From assembly GCA_004352715.1 (NCBI GenBank), contig SCFE01000089.1:630084-694083 (forward strand): 64,000 nt of DNA, written 5' to 3'. This document shows, in pieces, positions 1 to 30,436 of the stretch. Position numbers and translations under genes: made by a program. The first letter of the stretch is position 1. Every line of letters starts with the position of its first letter. The notes under the pieces are model-generated. The model was not told the origin of the DNA. It did no database searches and saw only the letters and a program-made list of their open reading frames with translations. The stretch comes from Hofstenia miamia. Lineage: Eukaryota > Xenacoelomorpha > Acoela.

Positions 1-1351
1 TTCAGCAGAACCCTAATGGTTAGTACAAAAGACCGCCATATATTTGTTTTCTGTTGGATCTCATGACTAATTTCAATTTAAGATTTGAATCCCTAAAAAC
101 GCCTTGTTCTATTTTAAAGGACAAACCATTATCCCACGTTTTTACACAATTTTCTCAAGGCTTTTTAGGAAATTTGGACGTTGTGGGTGAATGTACACCG
201 TGCACCCATCTAATGTTGAAAATTTCTACTGATGTGCATTGCTGTAAAACTGAAGCAAAGCACATAGACCATCACAGTCTCATTGAGGCACAAAGTCCGC
301 AAGTCCGAGATTTTAAAAAGTCGTCGTCATTTTAAGATTAATACATCTTAGAAATTTTCACCGAAAAACTTATTGTATAAAAGATCGCTGTGATGGGATA
401 TCACTAACATAAAATTGTATAATTATAGTTTTATGGGCAAAAGCCTGGATTATGAAGAAAAAAAGCAAGAATCATAAATAAACTATATTCGCAAAATTTA
501 GAATTAATTTAATCAAAGAAGCTTATATTAACTTATTCCTAGTTTAAATCTGACATCCATCCTCAAAATCAGTTCAAGAAACTTCCAAAGTAGACATTTT
601 TAGTGCAAGTCAAGCGTTTGTTTGCACATTTTCATAAATTTCAAAATGAAAACGTACTATAAAAAACCAATAAAAAGAATTTCTGAATGAAACTATTTTG
701 TTTATAGTAAATGCAAGAGATTTGAAAATAGCGCATAGTATTTAGTGCTATTGTCTAATTCCATATACATGTATGCATATACCATTCTATTTTTGCAAAA
801 TTTTATATCTGAAAAAAAAATGTGAAATCATACGTACTTAAAAACATGTAAATAAGTCTCAAAATTACAAAGCAAGCAGAGTCACAAATATTTGCTTGAC
901 TTGATTTATGAGTTAATTAAGAGTTTGTTATAAATTTAGTACACACTTTAGCACTCTTCACTCAGATAAGACGTAAGTGACAATGACACTAAAGACAGAT
1001 GCTCTTTAAGAAAAAAGTACGCATCAAAAACAATTATTTCTGCGTTTCTGCTAATGAATCATTTTATTGAATTTAAGTAAGAAAAACAATATTAGTAAAT
1101 TTTGGTGAAAGCTTTGAATGTATAGTGTTAAAAGTTTTAGTTAAAAAGAGGAGAGTTACAGCTGCTGCTGCTGAGTAAACGATAACTAAATGCTAGCAGA
1201 AAAGTAAACGCTTACATTTACTAAGTAATGAACAGTAACACTGAGTTATGTTTTGTCAGAGTGCTCAAGATTGCTAAACGAAAATTAATTATATTTTTTT
1301 TAATTATATAATATTTGTTAACGCACTTTCATATATATACATACATATATG

Positions 1352-1353
<2 letters not shown>
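1..1353. other. AT-rich noncoding stretch
   Basis: No open frame here resembles a known protein and no paired repeat ends were found. A short CTG run sits near 1159-1172. It lies beyond the last recognised exon of the minus-strand TRPM-like gene, so it may be intronic to that gene, which clearly continues beyond exon 5. Confidence 0.5.

Positions 1354-1409
<56 letters not shown>
1354..1409. repeat. (TA)n microsatellite
   Basis: Nearly pure TA dinucleotide repeat of about 55 bp. Similar arrays recur across the window and often abut MITE ends or assembly gaps. Confidence 0.95.
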
Positions 1410-1413
<4 letters not shown>

Positions 1414-3454
1414 TAAAAAGTTTTTTCATTAGAAATTCAGTTGCTTACTTCGAATGCTCCTGTTTAGTGGGGTCATTAAAAATAATTATATTGACATTTA
1501 CAGTATGTAAAATTGAACAAAAGCATGAATATACCAACGAAATTTTAGAATGCTTGAAAAGATTTGTAACATTTAATCGTTTAACTAAAATGGTGGGTGA
1601 GGTCAACTACATGGAATTGAAATGTAGAGAGCTCCTGGTGGAAGAAAGTTTGCAACATTTAATAAAGATGTGTTAAAAATAACACTGTGCCAAAAACATT
1701 TTTTTTTAGTTGAGAGCTTTTTTTGTTTCTGGTATATTTGATATTGCTAAAAACGAATTTGAGGTCATTTTCACAGTAGAAACCATATCTTAGAAAGAGA
1801 AAATATCATGAAATATGAATTTATGGCCTATATAGATGATTGAATTTAGAAATGGGAAATTGTATTATCGTGTAGATACCAAAAATCCGCAAGTGACCCT
1901 TATAATTGCACACAGACATCTAATTGTATTTTGATTGTAATATCAGCAGATGTTTTCAAATCACTTAGAAAACCATAACGCCAAAATATTGTCTAAATTC
2001 AATCTTTTTCAAATTCCTTTAATCGGGATATTATGAACACACTTAGCTTTTCATCAAACTTTTCTTTAGTGATCAAATAACCAATGAATGGATTGTTTTC
2101 ATTGATCTGAACATTCAGAAGATATATTAAGTCGAATTATACTCCCAAAGCGTTCAAGAGAAGTTGATGGCAGGATATATAAGAAAACCTCTTATTGATT
2201 GATAAAAATAAGAACACTATTGTGGATTCAGGCCAAACATGAAGAAAAGCAATTGGCAAAAGCTGGTGATCTTCAACTAGCCACGATTCTAACATAGTTT
2301 GGCAGATAGATCCAATATCCTGATAAATCCTAAATTCTGAAAAATATTTAATATGCTTCAACAAATTTTGTTTGCCTTATCACTATATTTCTAATGGGTT
2401 GATTTTTCATAATATAATATCCACAAATGTAACATAAGCAATCCACACAAGTCTTGAATTTATAAGAAGCCATGATGTTTGCAGAAAAGACGTGAATGAT
2501 GTTGTCATAGGCACAGAGCATGGTCGTTGTGTAGTACGCATTTATGTCAATAATATTCTCTCCCTATCTTGATACTCAAGGTTGCTAATCACGACAGTGA
2601 AACTGAAGTTAAGGAATTACTGTTGGAAATGAGTAGCAGAGAAGGTTACAATTCTACATATAGTCCTAGACATTACCTCAACAATGCAATGCTATGTAAG
2701 CTTTCTAAAACTTTGAATACAAATTCCTCTAAATCTATGGGTTTTTTTCATCCCAACATTGACTGAAATCAGTGAAAAAAATTAGTCAACTGAATTATAT
2801 GTCACACAGTGTAATTTACAACATATAGAGCACTTGTGGAAACCACCGCACAGAAGTCATATGTGATAACGTAGAGTAAAAGCCATAAATTGGTAAATGT
2901 TATGAAAGACTGCTACAGTCAATTTATCTTTCATCTAGATGAGAATTTCCCCTGATATTAAATTTATCACTTGTCACTTGTTTATACAGTATATGGCAAT
3001 CGTCAAAATTGACAATTATTTTATATATTGTTATATAAATAGTTCCTAAAGTTTAATATTGTTAAGAATACTTCATGCAATTACTAAATATATATAAAAA
3101 TATTACTATCGCTAACAATAAGTCTTTAGCAATTAATGCAAACTAACTTTATCAAAAAATTACTTCATGTCTATCTAATTCCTCTGGATAAGAATAAGAA
3201 TGTAGTTTTTTGTAACTGCTATTTCGCATGAAACCCAAATACGATTTTATTCAATTTTTTGTTCGTTACAGAAAATTCTCTTATCTCTTGAAATTTATAA
3301 TGAAGTTGCTATATGCCAAAAACCAATTTAAATATTTTTACTGACTATTTCTTTTGAAAAATATTTTTCACCTAGGAAATTATAGTTTATTATTTATCTT
3401 TTAAATGAAAAGTTTATTGTTTTACAAATAAAATTTCTTCCTTAGCTAATCAAG
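1410..3454. other. Noncoding, possible decayed transposon at 2120-2770
   Basis: No gene is recognised. Between about 2120 and 2390 the plus strand reads as a chain of short open pieces broken by stops (one contains MAGYIRKPL, another GFRPNMKKSNWQK), which looks like a decayed coding sequence, but no family could be assigned. The remainder is featureless AT-rich DNA. Confidence 0.3.
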
Positions 3455-3585
3455 TGTGCAGCGCTATCGAGGCATAGCTGGTAGCATTTTCAATGCCGTA
3501 ACCGCTCGCCAATAAATGTTTTACCAGTACGCACCGGTATTCGACATTTTTTACTGGTACCCATCCATAACCGAGAATGAAACTT
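3455..3585. repeat. GC-richer repeat with TACCAGTA/TACTGGTA inverted motifs
   Basis: A locally GC-rich patch contains a perfect 8-bp inverted repeat (taccagta near 3522, tactggta near 3552) and several related accggta motifs. Its CAGCGCTATCGAGGC start resembles a hAT-type terminus. A second GC-rich patch at 22740-22800 has a loosely similar start. Assignment to a transposon end is inference. Confidence 0.3.
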
Positions 3586-4875
3586 CCTTTCCTTCTATTC
3601 AACAAATTAAAAATGTTAACAATTCACGTTTATGTGCAAAACTTTTCATCACTATATGCTTATGAAAAAAAACCTTATTCAAAATATACATAATGTGGAA
3701 TGGAAAGATTATCCCTTCCCGTACATCACTAATAGCTGGACAATACCAGAATTGAAGAAAAACTCTTCTAAAAACCAATCAGCAAGAGCAATTAAAAAAC
3801 CAGTTTTTTACATTTGGCCAACCTATCGGCATGCTACATAACATAAAAGATTTAAATGAAGGTATAGTTACAGAAAACAGAAAAAGAACTTAACTATAAG
3901 GAAAAGATCATTAGGAAACTTGTAAAGTTGGGATTAAAAGAAAGATATGTGACAATGTGTATTTAGAGAAATTATAATTGAATTCATTACTCGTTTGTTT
4001 GAAGCTATCAAATGGCAATACGTTTAGAGGTTGTTTTGTCTGAATTTCGACAAGGCTATTTAAGTGTAATTCAATTATATAAAAAGACCTCCGTATATTT
4101 ATTTTATGAGCGGAAGTGCAAAACGCTGGTTACCATTACAATAACAATATTGATATTAGCGCGAATATAAACGTCGGTCACATCAAACACTGCGTTTTCT
4201 CAAACATTTAACATAGACATTATAGTCTGAAATAATACAATTTTATACATTGCCAATTATCCAAACAAAATAATATACAGTTAGACAGGTCGTCATTTCA
4301 AAGTTCACGGAATGACAAGAAATCCTGAACCTACAAGAATATGACACCGATTTTAAAAATTAGAGTCCAAACTAAATTTATGTTTTTCACTTTGCTAGGA
4401 TTGCCAGATTTCTACCTCAAATTTATTTAAAAAATCACGACGCTTATAAATTGTTCTAAGATTGGACATAAAGCATAGGGATACTAGCACAGTGGCGCTA
4501 AATCAAGGAGTGAATGGAATGCAAAGTAGCTTGTTTGTAAACCAATCATATCTAGTCTACCATCTAAATAACATTAATTCTAGCCTAATAAAAAAATCTT
4601 GCATTTGTTTCTCATATAAATAACTACAAATTTACATAATGCAATATCATATGTTAAGAATGAAAAATTTCTTGATATTTCCACAAATAAGGATATTTAG
4701 GCGTCCTCAAGTAATGTTGGCAACCCTATTCTACACGCTCACGTATAAATAATTTATTAAACACAAAAGTTTTCAGGGAGGTGGTAGGGATCGCCTCCTT
4801 GACATCACCGGTATACTCGTACAAACATCATTGATTTATTGACTTTTACCTTAGCTATTACAATTCTTATGTTAT
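3586..4875. other. AT-rich noncoding stretch
   Basis: Nothing recognisable. A short GC-rich segment near 4778-4800 can form a small hairpin (ggaggtgg and cgcctcc). Confidence 0.4.
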
Positions 4876-4912
4876 ATATATATATATTTTATATTATATA
4901 TATATATATATA
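4876..4912. repeat. (TA)n microsatellite
   Basis: TA-rich run directly abutting the left terminal inverted repeat of the MITE at 4913-5139. Confidence 0.85.
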
Positions 4913-5139
4913 TGTTGCAGTAAGATTGGTATTTTTCTTACCTATTTTCATAAAAACTCTAAAATACCTAGATACTACATGTATTTATTGGAAAAATACT
5001 AAATCTAAAACTAACCCTAACCCCAACTCCTCAAATTTAGTTTTATTATGAAGTTTTTAAGTGAAATAGCACTTTCACAAATCCACTGAAATTTTAGGGG
5101 ATTTCACAAAATTCCTAATTACACAATCTTACTGTAACA
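4913..5139. mobile_element. Inverted-repeat MITE, copy 1 (TGTTRCAGTAAGATTG ends)
   Basis: The left end reads TGTTGCAGTAAGATTG. The right end is its complement with one mismatch (TGTTACAGTAAGATTG when reversed). The element is 227 bp, has no coding capacity and sits inside (TA)n sequence, which fits insertion at TA by a Tc1/mariner-type transposase. A diverged second copy in opposite orientation lies at 19148-19419, supporting mobility. The interior holds a telomere-like ctaaccctaacccc stretch that is also present, in complement, in the second copy. Confidence 0.75.
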
Positions 5140-5152
5140 CATGTATATATAT

Positions 5153-5335
5153 NNNNNNNNNNNNNNNNNNNNNNNNNNNNNNNNNNNNNNNNNNNNNNNN
5201 NNNNNNNNNNNNNNNNNNNNNNNNNNNNNNNNNNNNNNNNNNNNNNNNNNNNNNNNNNNNNNNNNNNNNNNNNNNNNNNNNNNNNNNNNNNNNNNNNNNN
5301 NNNNNNNNNNNNNNNNNNNNNNNNNNNNNNNNNNN
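5153..5335. other. Assembly gap (183 N)
   Basis: Run of N flanked on both sides by (TA)n (5141-5152 and 5336-5360). The assembler evidently failed in a long TA microsatellite. Confidence 0.98.
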
Positions 5336-5360
5336 TATATATATATATATATATATATAT

Positions 5361-6115
5361 AGGTAAGTCGATAGATGTTGTCGCATAGTAAATATGATTT
5401 TAATTTGCAAAAGTGTCAAATCTTGGATTCTTATTGTTACAAAGATAAAAACTTTTTCAAGAGTTACATCAAATATTGTTTTGGAATAATTGAACGCTTT
5501 TTGCTCGGAAAAACTCTATTTTGAAAAAATATAGAATGAAAAAATTATTTTGATAGGGTTGAGAAAATGGATATATTTGGTTCTTTGTAACATTGATTTT
5601 TTAAAGATTACAAAGCACGAATACATCTATCTGTATATATGTTTTTGTGACCTTTTAGTTATATTTTCTGAAAGCAATTGTCTTAAAATAATTTCTGGAT
5701 TTGGCCTTGTTATTTACTACTAAAGTTGTTCCTAAACTTAGAAGTTTCATAAAAATAACATCGTAATTTGAAAATCCCTCTTTGGTCGACAGAACGATTA
5801 TATAATTAAATGTGACAAACAAAAGCTGGTTAGTGTACAAAAAACTTAACAATCGACAATTAGATCAAAAGAATTACAAAGTGATGATCTTAGTGCAATT
5901 TTGCACATAATTCCACTAAATAATGTAACTGCATCCAAAAACGATTTACATAATTGAATAAAAACAACAAAGAAATCGCTTAACTGAGAACAAAGTATGG
6001 TGTCTTTTATGTCGAGAATTTAAAGATTGATTTACTACAAAGTTGAATCTTCAAACAAATGTTAAAGAGATTCATTATTAGCATAATATATCACTTCTTA
6101 GAAAAGCACAAACAG
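5361..6115. other. AT-rich noncoding stretch
   Basis: No coding signal or paired repeat was recognised. Confidence 0.4.
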
Positions 6116-6116
6116 C

Positions 6117-6909
6117 ATATATATATATATATATAATATATAGTAGTAACTAAAAGTAATGAAACATTGTGTGGTAAAATAATGAAACAGCAGTATTGTG
6201 GAGATATGCTGTGTGGGATAATGTCAATTGTACCATTGGTGCGACAACATGTTTTTTATCACAATGCGAGGTTCAAGGTCATAAATTGTTAAATTATTTA
6301 AATCAAACATGACATCAAAGGTTTGCCTACCCATGCGATGGTGATTAAAAGTATTGAAACCCTAGTTTTTCAATGTCACTTTTCTATTTCATTATTCCAG
6401 ACACAGTTGTTTTCCTTAGTACATTATTACAAAATACACAATTCCTATATCCTAAGTCTGAAAAGGGCGAAATACACATCTGAGAAATTTTGAAAGCTCA
6501 TCATCAGCAAGCCCTTGGAAGGCCTTTGATAAGGACAATATCCAGGCTTGTGAATTCTTCAGCGTTCACTGTTAGTCAATTCACTAAACTTTTAATGCAG
6601 TGGCATCTCCAGGCGTTAAAAATAGAAGTAACTGACCTCTAAATATATCCCTGGAGATTGCTGTTTGTTATTCAGAATGGCTAGGGTCAACCCAACTTTC
6701 CATGCATACCAATTAATGCAATGATGTGCAAAGGTGGGACATACAGCAAATCATCTGCAAAATAAATTCTACAGAAGCTGGATTTAGTCAGCAGGGTTAC
6801 AGCTCAAAATCCAAAAATCACCAGCAAGCAGCAGATGACTGAACTTCGATGGTGTCACTCAAATCAGGGCAAAAGGGACCAAGACTGGGCAAACATTATT
6901 TTTAGTGAT

Positions 6910-6941
<32 letters not shown>
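6117..6941 (+). pseudogene. Tc1/mariner-family transposase remnant
   Basis: The element begins after a (TA)n run with agtaactaaaagtaatgaaac, typical of Tc1-type ends. From about 6440 to 6915 the plus strand carries decayed transposase in several frames. A helix-turn-helix-like part (HHQQALGRPL) is followed by pieces such as VTAQNPKITSKQ and, near 6830-6915, HSNQGKRDQDWANIIFSDG. The last matches the family pattern of a histidine, an acidic/Trp segment and a V-I-F-S-D-E catalytic stretch. Stops and frameshifts are frequent, the C-terminal catalytic half is missing, and the right end is lost in a second (TA)n at 6909-6941. It is a dead copy inside or downstream of the TRPM-like gene. Confidence 0.65.
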
Positions 6942-6943
<2 letters not shown>

Positions 6944-7566
6944 CCCTCAGTAAATGTCTTAATTTATATATCCCGCTATTTGTACAAATATAATAAATGA
7001 CGCTTCTCAGTAAGCATTTATGAATATTTCGCGCTCAGTAAAGTTTCGGTTTGATTTTCAATGTTATCATTTTTAGGTGCTAAGTTCTAAATAAATAATT
7101 TCAAAGAATATATTGGTAGTAGTGTAAGAATCATGGAGTTCTGAATCTTGAGATTTCAATGGATCTTTTCAGTTTCAGAGTTGTTAACAATTTTTGTTAT
7201 TCATCTATATCTTACATATAAAACTCATTTCACTGGCCCGGCCCATTAGAGATTGTTAAGAGAGTATTTCGACCAGGATAGACGAGACCAACGACGAATT
7301 TTTGCAAAAATCTGTCGAAATTGGTTTCACGACAGACATTTTTGTAAATAAATGCCTAAAAGCAAAGAGAACCCAAAATATCAATTGGCCTTAAGTAATA
7401 AATTCTGTAATCAAATAATTGAGTATTTAAGTTTCTTGTACAACGATATTTTTAGCTTAACACTTAAATGTAACTTTAGATAAATCTTTAATTTCATAAC
7501 ATAAAAGCCAACAAAGTAGCCAGATCAGGGATGTGTCATACATGCATAATTTAACTAATCAAATAC
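6942..7566. other. Intron sequence downstream of TRPM-like exon 5
   Basis: This follows the exon 5 donor on the minus strand. No further TRPM exon was recognised here or down to position 1, so the remainder of the channel gene lies outside the window or is too diverged to see by eye. Confidence 0.45.
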
Positions 7567-25765
<18,199 letters not shown>

Positions 25766-26714
25766 GATGTGAGAAACAAAAGTTTATACATAGGCGGATT
25801 AAATACTACTATATTTACAGAAATTACGCGTTTTACCGCTAGTAGTGAGAGATTGAATATACAAATTTTAGCAGCGAAATCTTATTGGCTAATAGAGATA
25901 AATTAAGTATTACGTCTTATAAGTAAACTAAAAAATGAAGTTTAATTATAGCATCTTAATACAGAATATATCTAAGCAATATACCTAATGACAAAGCAAA
26001 TTTCCCAAAGTATACACAAGTATTACACTTGCGGTTCTACAGAAAAAAAGTAAAAAAATTCATTTTAATTAAAATTTATTTAATTTATTTTTATTGGATT
26101 ATTATCAGCTCGATTTATTAATTGGATAGTATATGGAAAATTTACTTCATTATCATTTCATTACAACTCTTCCAATAATAACAAAGTAATCGAATCCATA
26201 AAATAAGGCATGCATTCTTAAAAATGTTATTCTGCTGCAAATTATCAAAATGTAGAGTAAGTACAGCATAAGGAGAATTCGATAATTTCTTTAAACTTCA
26301 CATACATTCCATTAAAAGGAGGTGTTTTGAATGTATTATATTCATATAATTAAATATACGCACACCGCCGTTTAACAAATCAAAACAACTTTTTTCGAAC
26401 TTCATAATCTTTGTTACAAAAATGAGTTTTATTTAATACAGCTTAAACAGTTAAAAATCCAAACTATATAAGTGTCGAAAATAACCCAGTAAAATGACAT
26501 TCTTGACAAAAAAGCAAAATAATCATTTTTCAACATGCATAATAACAAAAACCTACTAATCACTGCAACAAAATCAATTTAAAATAGACAGAAAAATTTT
26601 TATGTGCACAAATCTTCGTTAGTATACAAAAAATATAAAATGTGCGAATAATAAAGTAGTAGTAATTTATGCATATATTATAAAATTACCATCGTCATGC
26701 CATCTATTGACCAA
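25766..26714. other. Upstream region of the TRPM-like gene
   Basis: AT-rich with no recognised gene. It must hold the 5'UTR and promoter, or a trans-splice site, of the minus-strand channel gene, but no core promoter motif stands out. Confidence 0.35.
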
Positions 26715-26734
26715 AATATATATATATATATATA

Positions 26735-26771
<37 letters not shown>

Positions 26772-26820
26772 AATAAAACATGGCTAAAACGTATATATAT
26801 ATATATATACATATATATTT
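26715..26820. repeat. (TA)n arrays with a duplicated spacer
   Basis: Two TA tracts. The phrase tttraataaaacatggctaaaac occurs after each of them (near 26767 and 26817), showing a local duplication involving the microsatellite. Confidence 0.8.
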
Positions 26821-27022
26821 GAATAAAACATGGCTAAAACATGTTTTTTCTTTACACTTTTCAATATGAAATTACAACTAACGAATTTGAAGCCATTCAA
26901 AAAATCAAATTTTAATAACAATTATTTTTGTTAGATTGAATACGATATAACCTTATATTCGATTAGCCATAAGAAACAGGCAATTTTTAAATGCTCATAA
27001 GAAGGAGTGGTAAATTTACTTT

Positions 27023-27071
27023 TAACAGCATTTTCTGCTGTTTATATAAACAGCATGCAGTTTTGCTGTTA
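27023..27071. repeat. Imperfect palindrome (cruciform candidate)
   Basis: The arms taacagcattttctgctg and the complement of cagcatgcagttttgctg flank a central tttatataaa. The whole is nearly self-complementary over about 49 bp, with a small indel between the arms. Confidence 0.65.
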
Positions 27072-28400
27072 GCAGTCAACTTAAAAAATAGTATTTTCAA
27101 AATTTTCTATTTTACAATACAAACAATTTGTTAAATTGGTTTAGCAAATTTTAAACTATGGAATTATAGTACTATTATTCTCCTACTCAGAGCCTTTGAG
27201 AACGATGCCAAGGCCTGGAAAAATATTTCACATTTGAATTTTTATGAATCCTATTTACATGTATTTCTTTGTTTACGTATCAATCGAATGTGTGCAAGGT
27301 ATTTTCATATTTATAGCTGCTTGCGACCGAATTCGTAATTTGGGTGAAAACAATTCAATGATTTGCAATTTTGAATTTCATTTGTTCTCCAAATTGCAAT
27401 ATGGCTAACAAATTCCAATTTGGTACAATATCATCATAAGAACTATTCCATTTAACGAATACATCAATAAATTGTTGCAGCATAATATATTCTAGAGCAC
27501 AATCAAATAATGAGCTTTGTACACATTAATGCACAAACTTAAATTAACTCACAGAGCACTAAAAACAACAAAATATAGCATAAAAGTGTTTTTGTTGGTT
27601 GAAACCAATAGCTGCTAACAGAACACTTTATGCTGTTACCACCACTGCTCATAACTCACGAACTAATAAAGATATTTCAAATCTGAAAACACCACAGGAT
27701 AAAGAATTTCTATTACTTACATCTTTAACCCGTTTAGATGCACAATTGCGTGTTAGTCTCCGATTTCAAAAATATGAATAAAGCCAAAATTACTATTAAA
27801 TCCTTTCATCATACTCGTAGATAGAAATTAGATTACTAATAAACTTTTCAATCTTTGCTTCAAGCCAAAACGTAAAACATATATATATATGGGTCTCTTC
27901 ATTAACAATAGAACCAATCAATCATAACAATGTTAATGGCAGAATTTCAACCTTCTATCACATGATTTTTCTATATAGGAATATGAAAGACATTTTGCGT
28001 ATGTAAATATTAATTTTTGAACTTTAGACATTTTACTTGATAACATTTTACATTAACTGCAACTTTTGTGTAAGAAGAAAGTAAATCTTTATTAAAGAAT
28101 TAAGAGTAAAAAAATTGATTCGTGATTCATTAAGAACTACACAAGTTGAAAATGAACAATTTGATGATTGACAAATCCATTTGTTGAAGAGACCTTTCAA
28201 TATACAGTAGGTTGTAGAAAAAACTCAATGAATATTTTAATTGACATTCTTGAAGGCAAAAATTTGGTGGTATCAATTGGTGTCATCTCCTGATTTGATT
28301 TGCGTCTACGTTGGATTATTGGAACTAGTTTCTATCAGTAATTTTCTGAGAGGAAACTTTTCTTGTTGTTCAGCCAAACATGCGGGAAAATATAAACACT
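27072..28400. other. AT-rich noncoding stretch
   Basis: No gene recognised. A 60-codon plus-strand frame at 27599-27781 has no recognisable similarity. Confidence 0.4.
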
Positions 28401-28720
28401 AAGGGGCTAAGAAATGATGAGAAATACGCCAAAAAATATAAAACAAAATATATGTAACGACTTTTACTAACCTCACGTCTCATCAGTTGAAAGTTCTGCA
28501 AAATTATATCACTTCCCATATTTATAATTTATTCTTTACTGCTTGACCCATTTTTAATGTTAGCCTTTAACCATTGACAATGATCTCGATTAGATTTAGG
28601 TTTGGATTTGTGAAGCATGTGATGGAGCACTATCGTGTATTAATATTTCATTCTAACAATGGTCTTTATTACAAGCATCTTCTGTAAAAAATCATAGTAA
28701 CTAGCACTGTTGAATTTCAC
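28400..28720 (-). pseudogene. Possible Tc1-like transposase C-terminal remnant
   Basis: On the minus strand, words such as DSAPSHAS and TNPNLNLIEIIVNG recall the D-N-A-P-x-H and S-P-D-L-N-P-I-E-N-x-W motifs of Tc1 transposases, in the right order and spacing but in different frames. Several stops are present and no ends were found. Confidence 0.35.
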
Positions 28721-29046
28721 ACCAAACCATTGATTTAGGAAAAAACAGATTTTTTTGCCATTGTACAATTGAGAAACAGTGTGACGCTGAAAGCAGCGGG
28801 AAATTTTTACAATGTGTTTACATTGGGTTTCTAAAATAACTATTAATTATGTATAGATTGCAATTTAGCAAGCAATTTTCAACATTGCTAAACTTTAGTA
28901 GTTACTCATGCTATTTCGTATTTAGCAATACATTGTTTTACATGCCTGTAATATTTTATTCGTTTTCTTAATATAATCTATTGATATGGCATAAAACACA
29001 CAATTTCATTAGAATTCATTGAATATTGGAATATTATGAAAACAAC

Positions 29047-29165
29047 GACAGGGCGTCAATGCAGGATGCTGTAGAGTCTTCAGATGTGTTGTCGAGATGT
29101 GGTTCATTTACTTCGAAATGTGGTGGTTCCCAGTCTTCTATTTTCATTGCTTTGGAAATATAAAT
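29047..29165 (-). CDS. Candidate small exon, unidentified
   Basis: The minus strand is open for about 40 codons from just after a tttccaaag acceptor-like site to a TGA/TAA near 29047. It is acidic (AMKIEDWEPPHFEVNEPHLD, then DNTSEDSTASCIDAL) and its composition differs from the surroundings. No family is recognised and it could be part of a decayed element. Confidence 0.2.
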
Positions 29166-29169
29166 GGTG

Positions 29170-30430
29170 GTTTTTCTACAGTAATACCTTTTTTATTAAT
29201 ATAAATTTATTTCGTTTTTTTAGTTTTAATAAACTATAAAATGATGTTTTTGTATAATCCGCTTATAACAAGATTAAAAGAACCTTAAAAATTAGCTTGT
29301 GAGATATATAGGTCTTCAGGTAGCAGCTAAGCAATTAATTTGAAGCTACTTATTAGCTTTGCAAACAATGTTCCCCTCGGTCACATACCTATTATGCAAA
29401 AACATTGAATTAGGCTGTGGCTTTTGTTTTCAAATCTCTGTTCTTGGAGAACACGACTACAGCGCAGCCTCCAAACACCGATTCAAATGGAGGTAATAGA
29501 AGGGATGAAGCAGATATGAACAGCTTTCAAGACGAATGCAACAGACATACGTGACTGCAAAAAAATGGAATATATGGAAATATTCCAAACAAAGAAGACA
29601 AAAAAGTTAAGCGAGCAATCATTCACATTTGATAAGTGATGGTTTCCTCGTTTTAGATATGGCATTAATGCGTGAAAATTATGACGAACCCATAGCTATA
29701 TAACTTGACAAACTTAATCGTAGAACAAAACAGAATTAAAAACAGAAATCCTGATTTTAGCCATTCTAAAATACCAAAAGAATTTATTGAAATCGTATAT
29801 GACAATGTTAACCACTCAATGTTGTCTAGTAATCAAGTTAGGTGAGGACATTGCAAAAAAGGTTTTAGATTCACTGTGGTAAGTGTCACATTGTTCTACA
29901 TGTAAAATGTTTGTGTAATTCATAGTTAATCATGGTGTGTTCTTATATGCATTGGTATTAATGCATTAAAATATTGTCAATAATATTAAAACGTAAACAT
30001 CCTTTTTCATTATATAATCCAGCAACGTCCGAAAAAATTTTTAACATGTTTGATGCAAATCACACACTAGTGCATACCATTCTCAATTTCACAAAATTTC
30101 ATTTTTGTCACTTTTATGAAAAATTAAATATATTTGATAGAATTATTTATAATGCATTACTACATATTATTTTCTTGACTTCGCCATTTTAGAATTCATT
30201 ATTCAATCAATTTTTAACTTTAATATCAAAATTATTATTCAATTATCACACAAACCACACATCATTTTTCTCCTGATGAAAGGTAAATAAAAACTTAATT
30301 TGCTCAGTTGAATAAGAATTTGGGTTGACATAATTCTACATTCTGCATTATAGTAACAAAATATTTAATTGAAAATACAATTTTGCTTATTTTCTTTTCA
30401 TTTAGAGTTACATAGCACTTAGTTGGAATA
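29170..30430. other. AT-rich noncoding stretch
   Basis: No feature supported. Short open stretches near 29480-29530 on both strands are not recognisable. Confidence 0.35.
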
Positions 30431-30436
30431 AGCAGC

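Noticed and set aside
5000-5022. Interstitial telomere from CTAACCC repeats
   Set aside because: Only two degenerate units, shared with the second MITE copy, so it is part of the transposon and not a chromosome fusion scar.
5129-5419. Open frames made of Tyr-Ile repeats and X
   Set aside because: Translation of (TA)n and N runs; the same applies to frames at 14972-15246, 56584-57744 and others.
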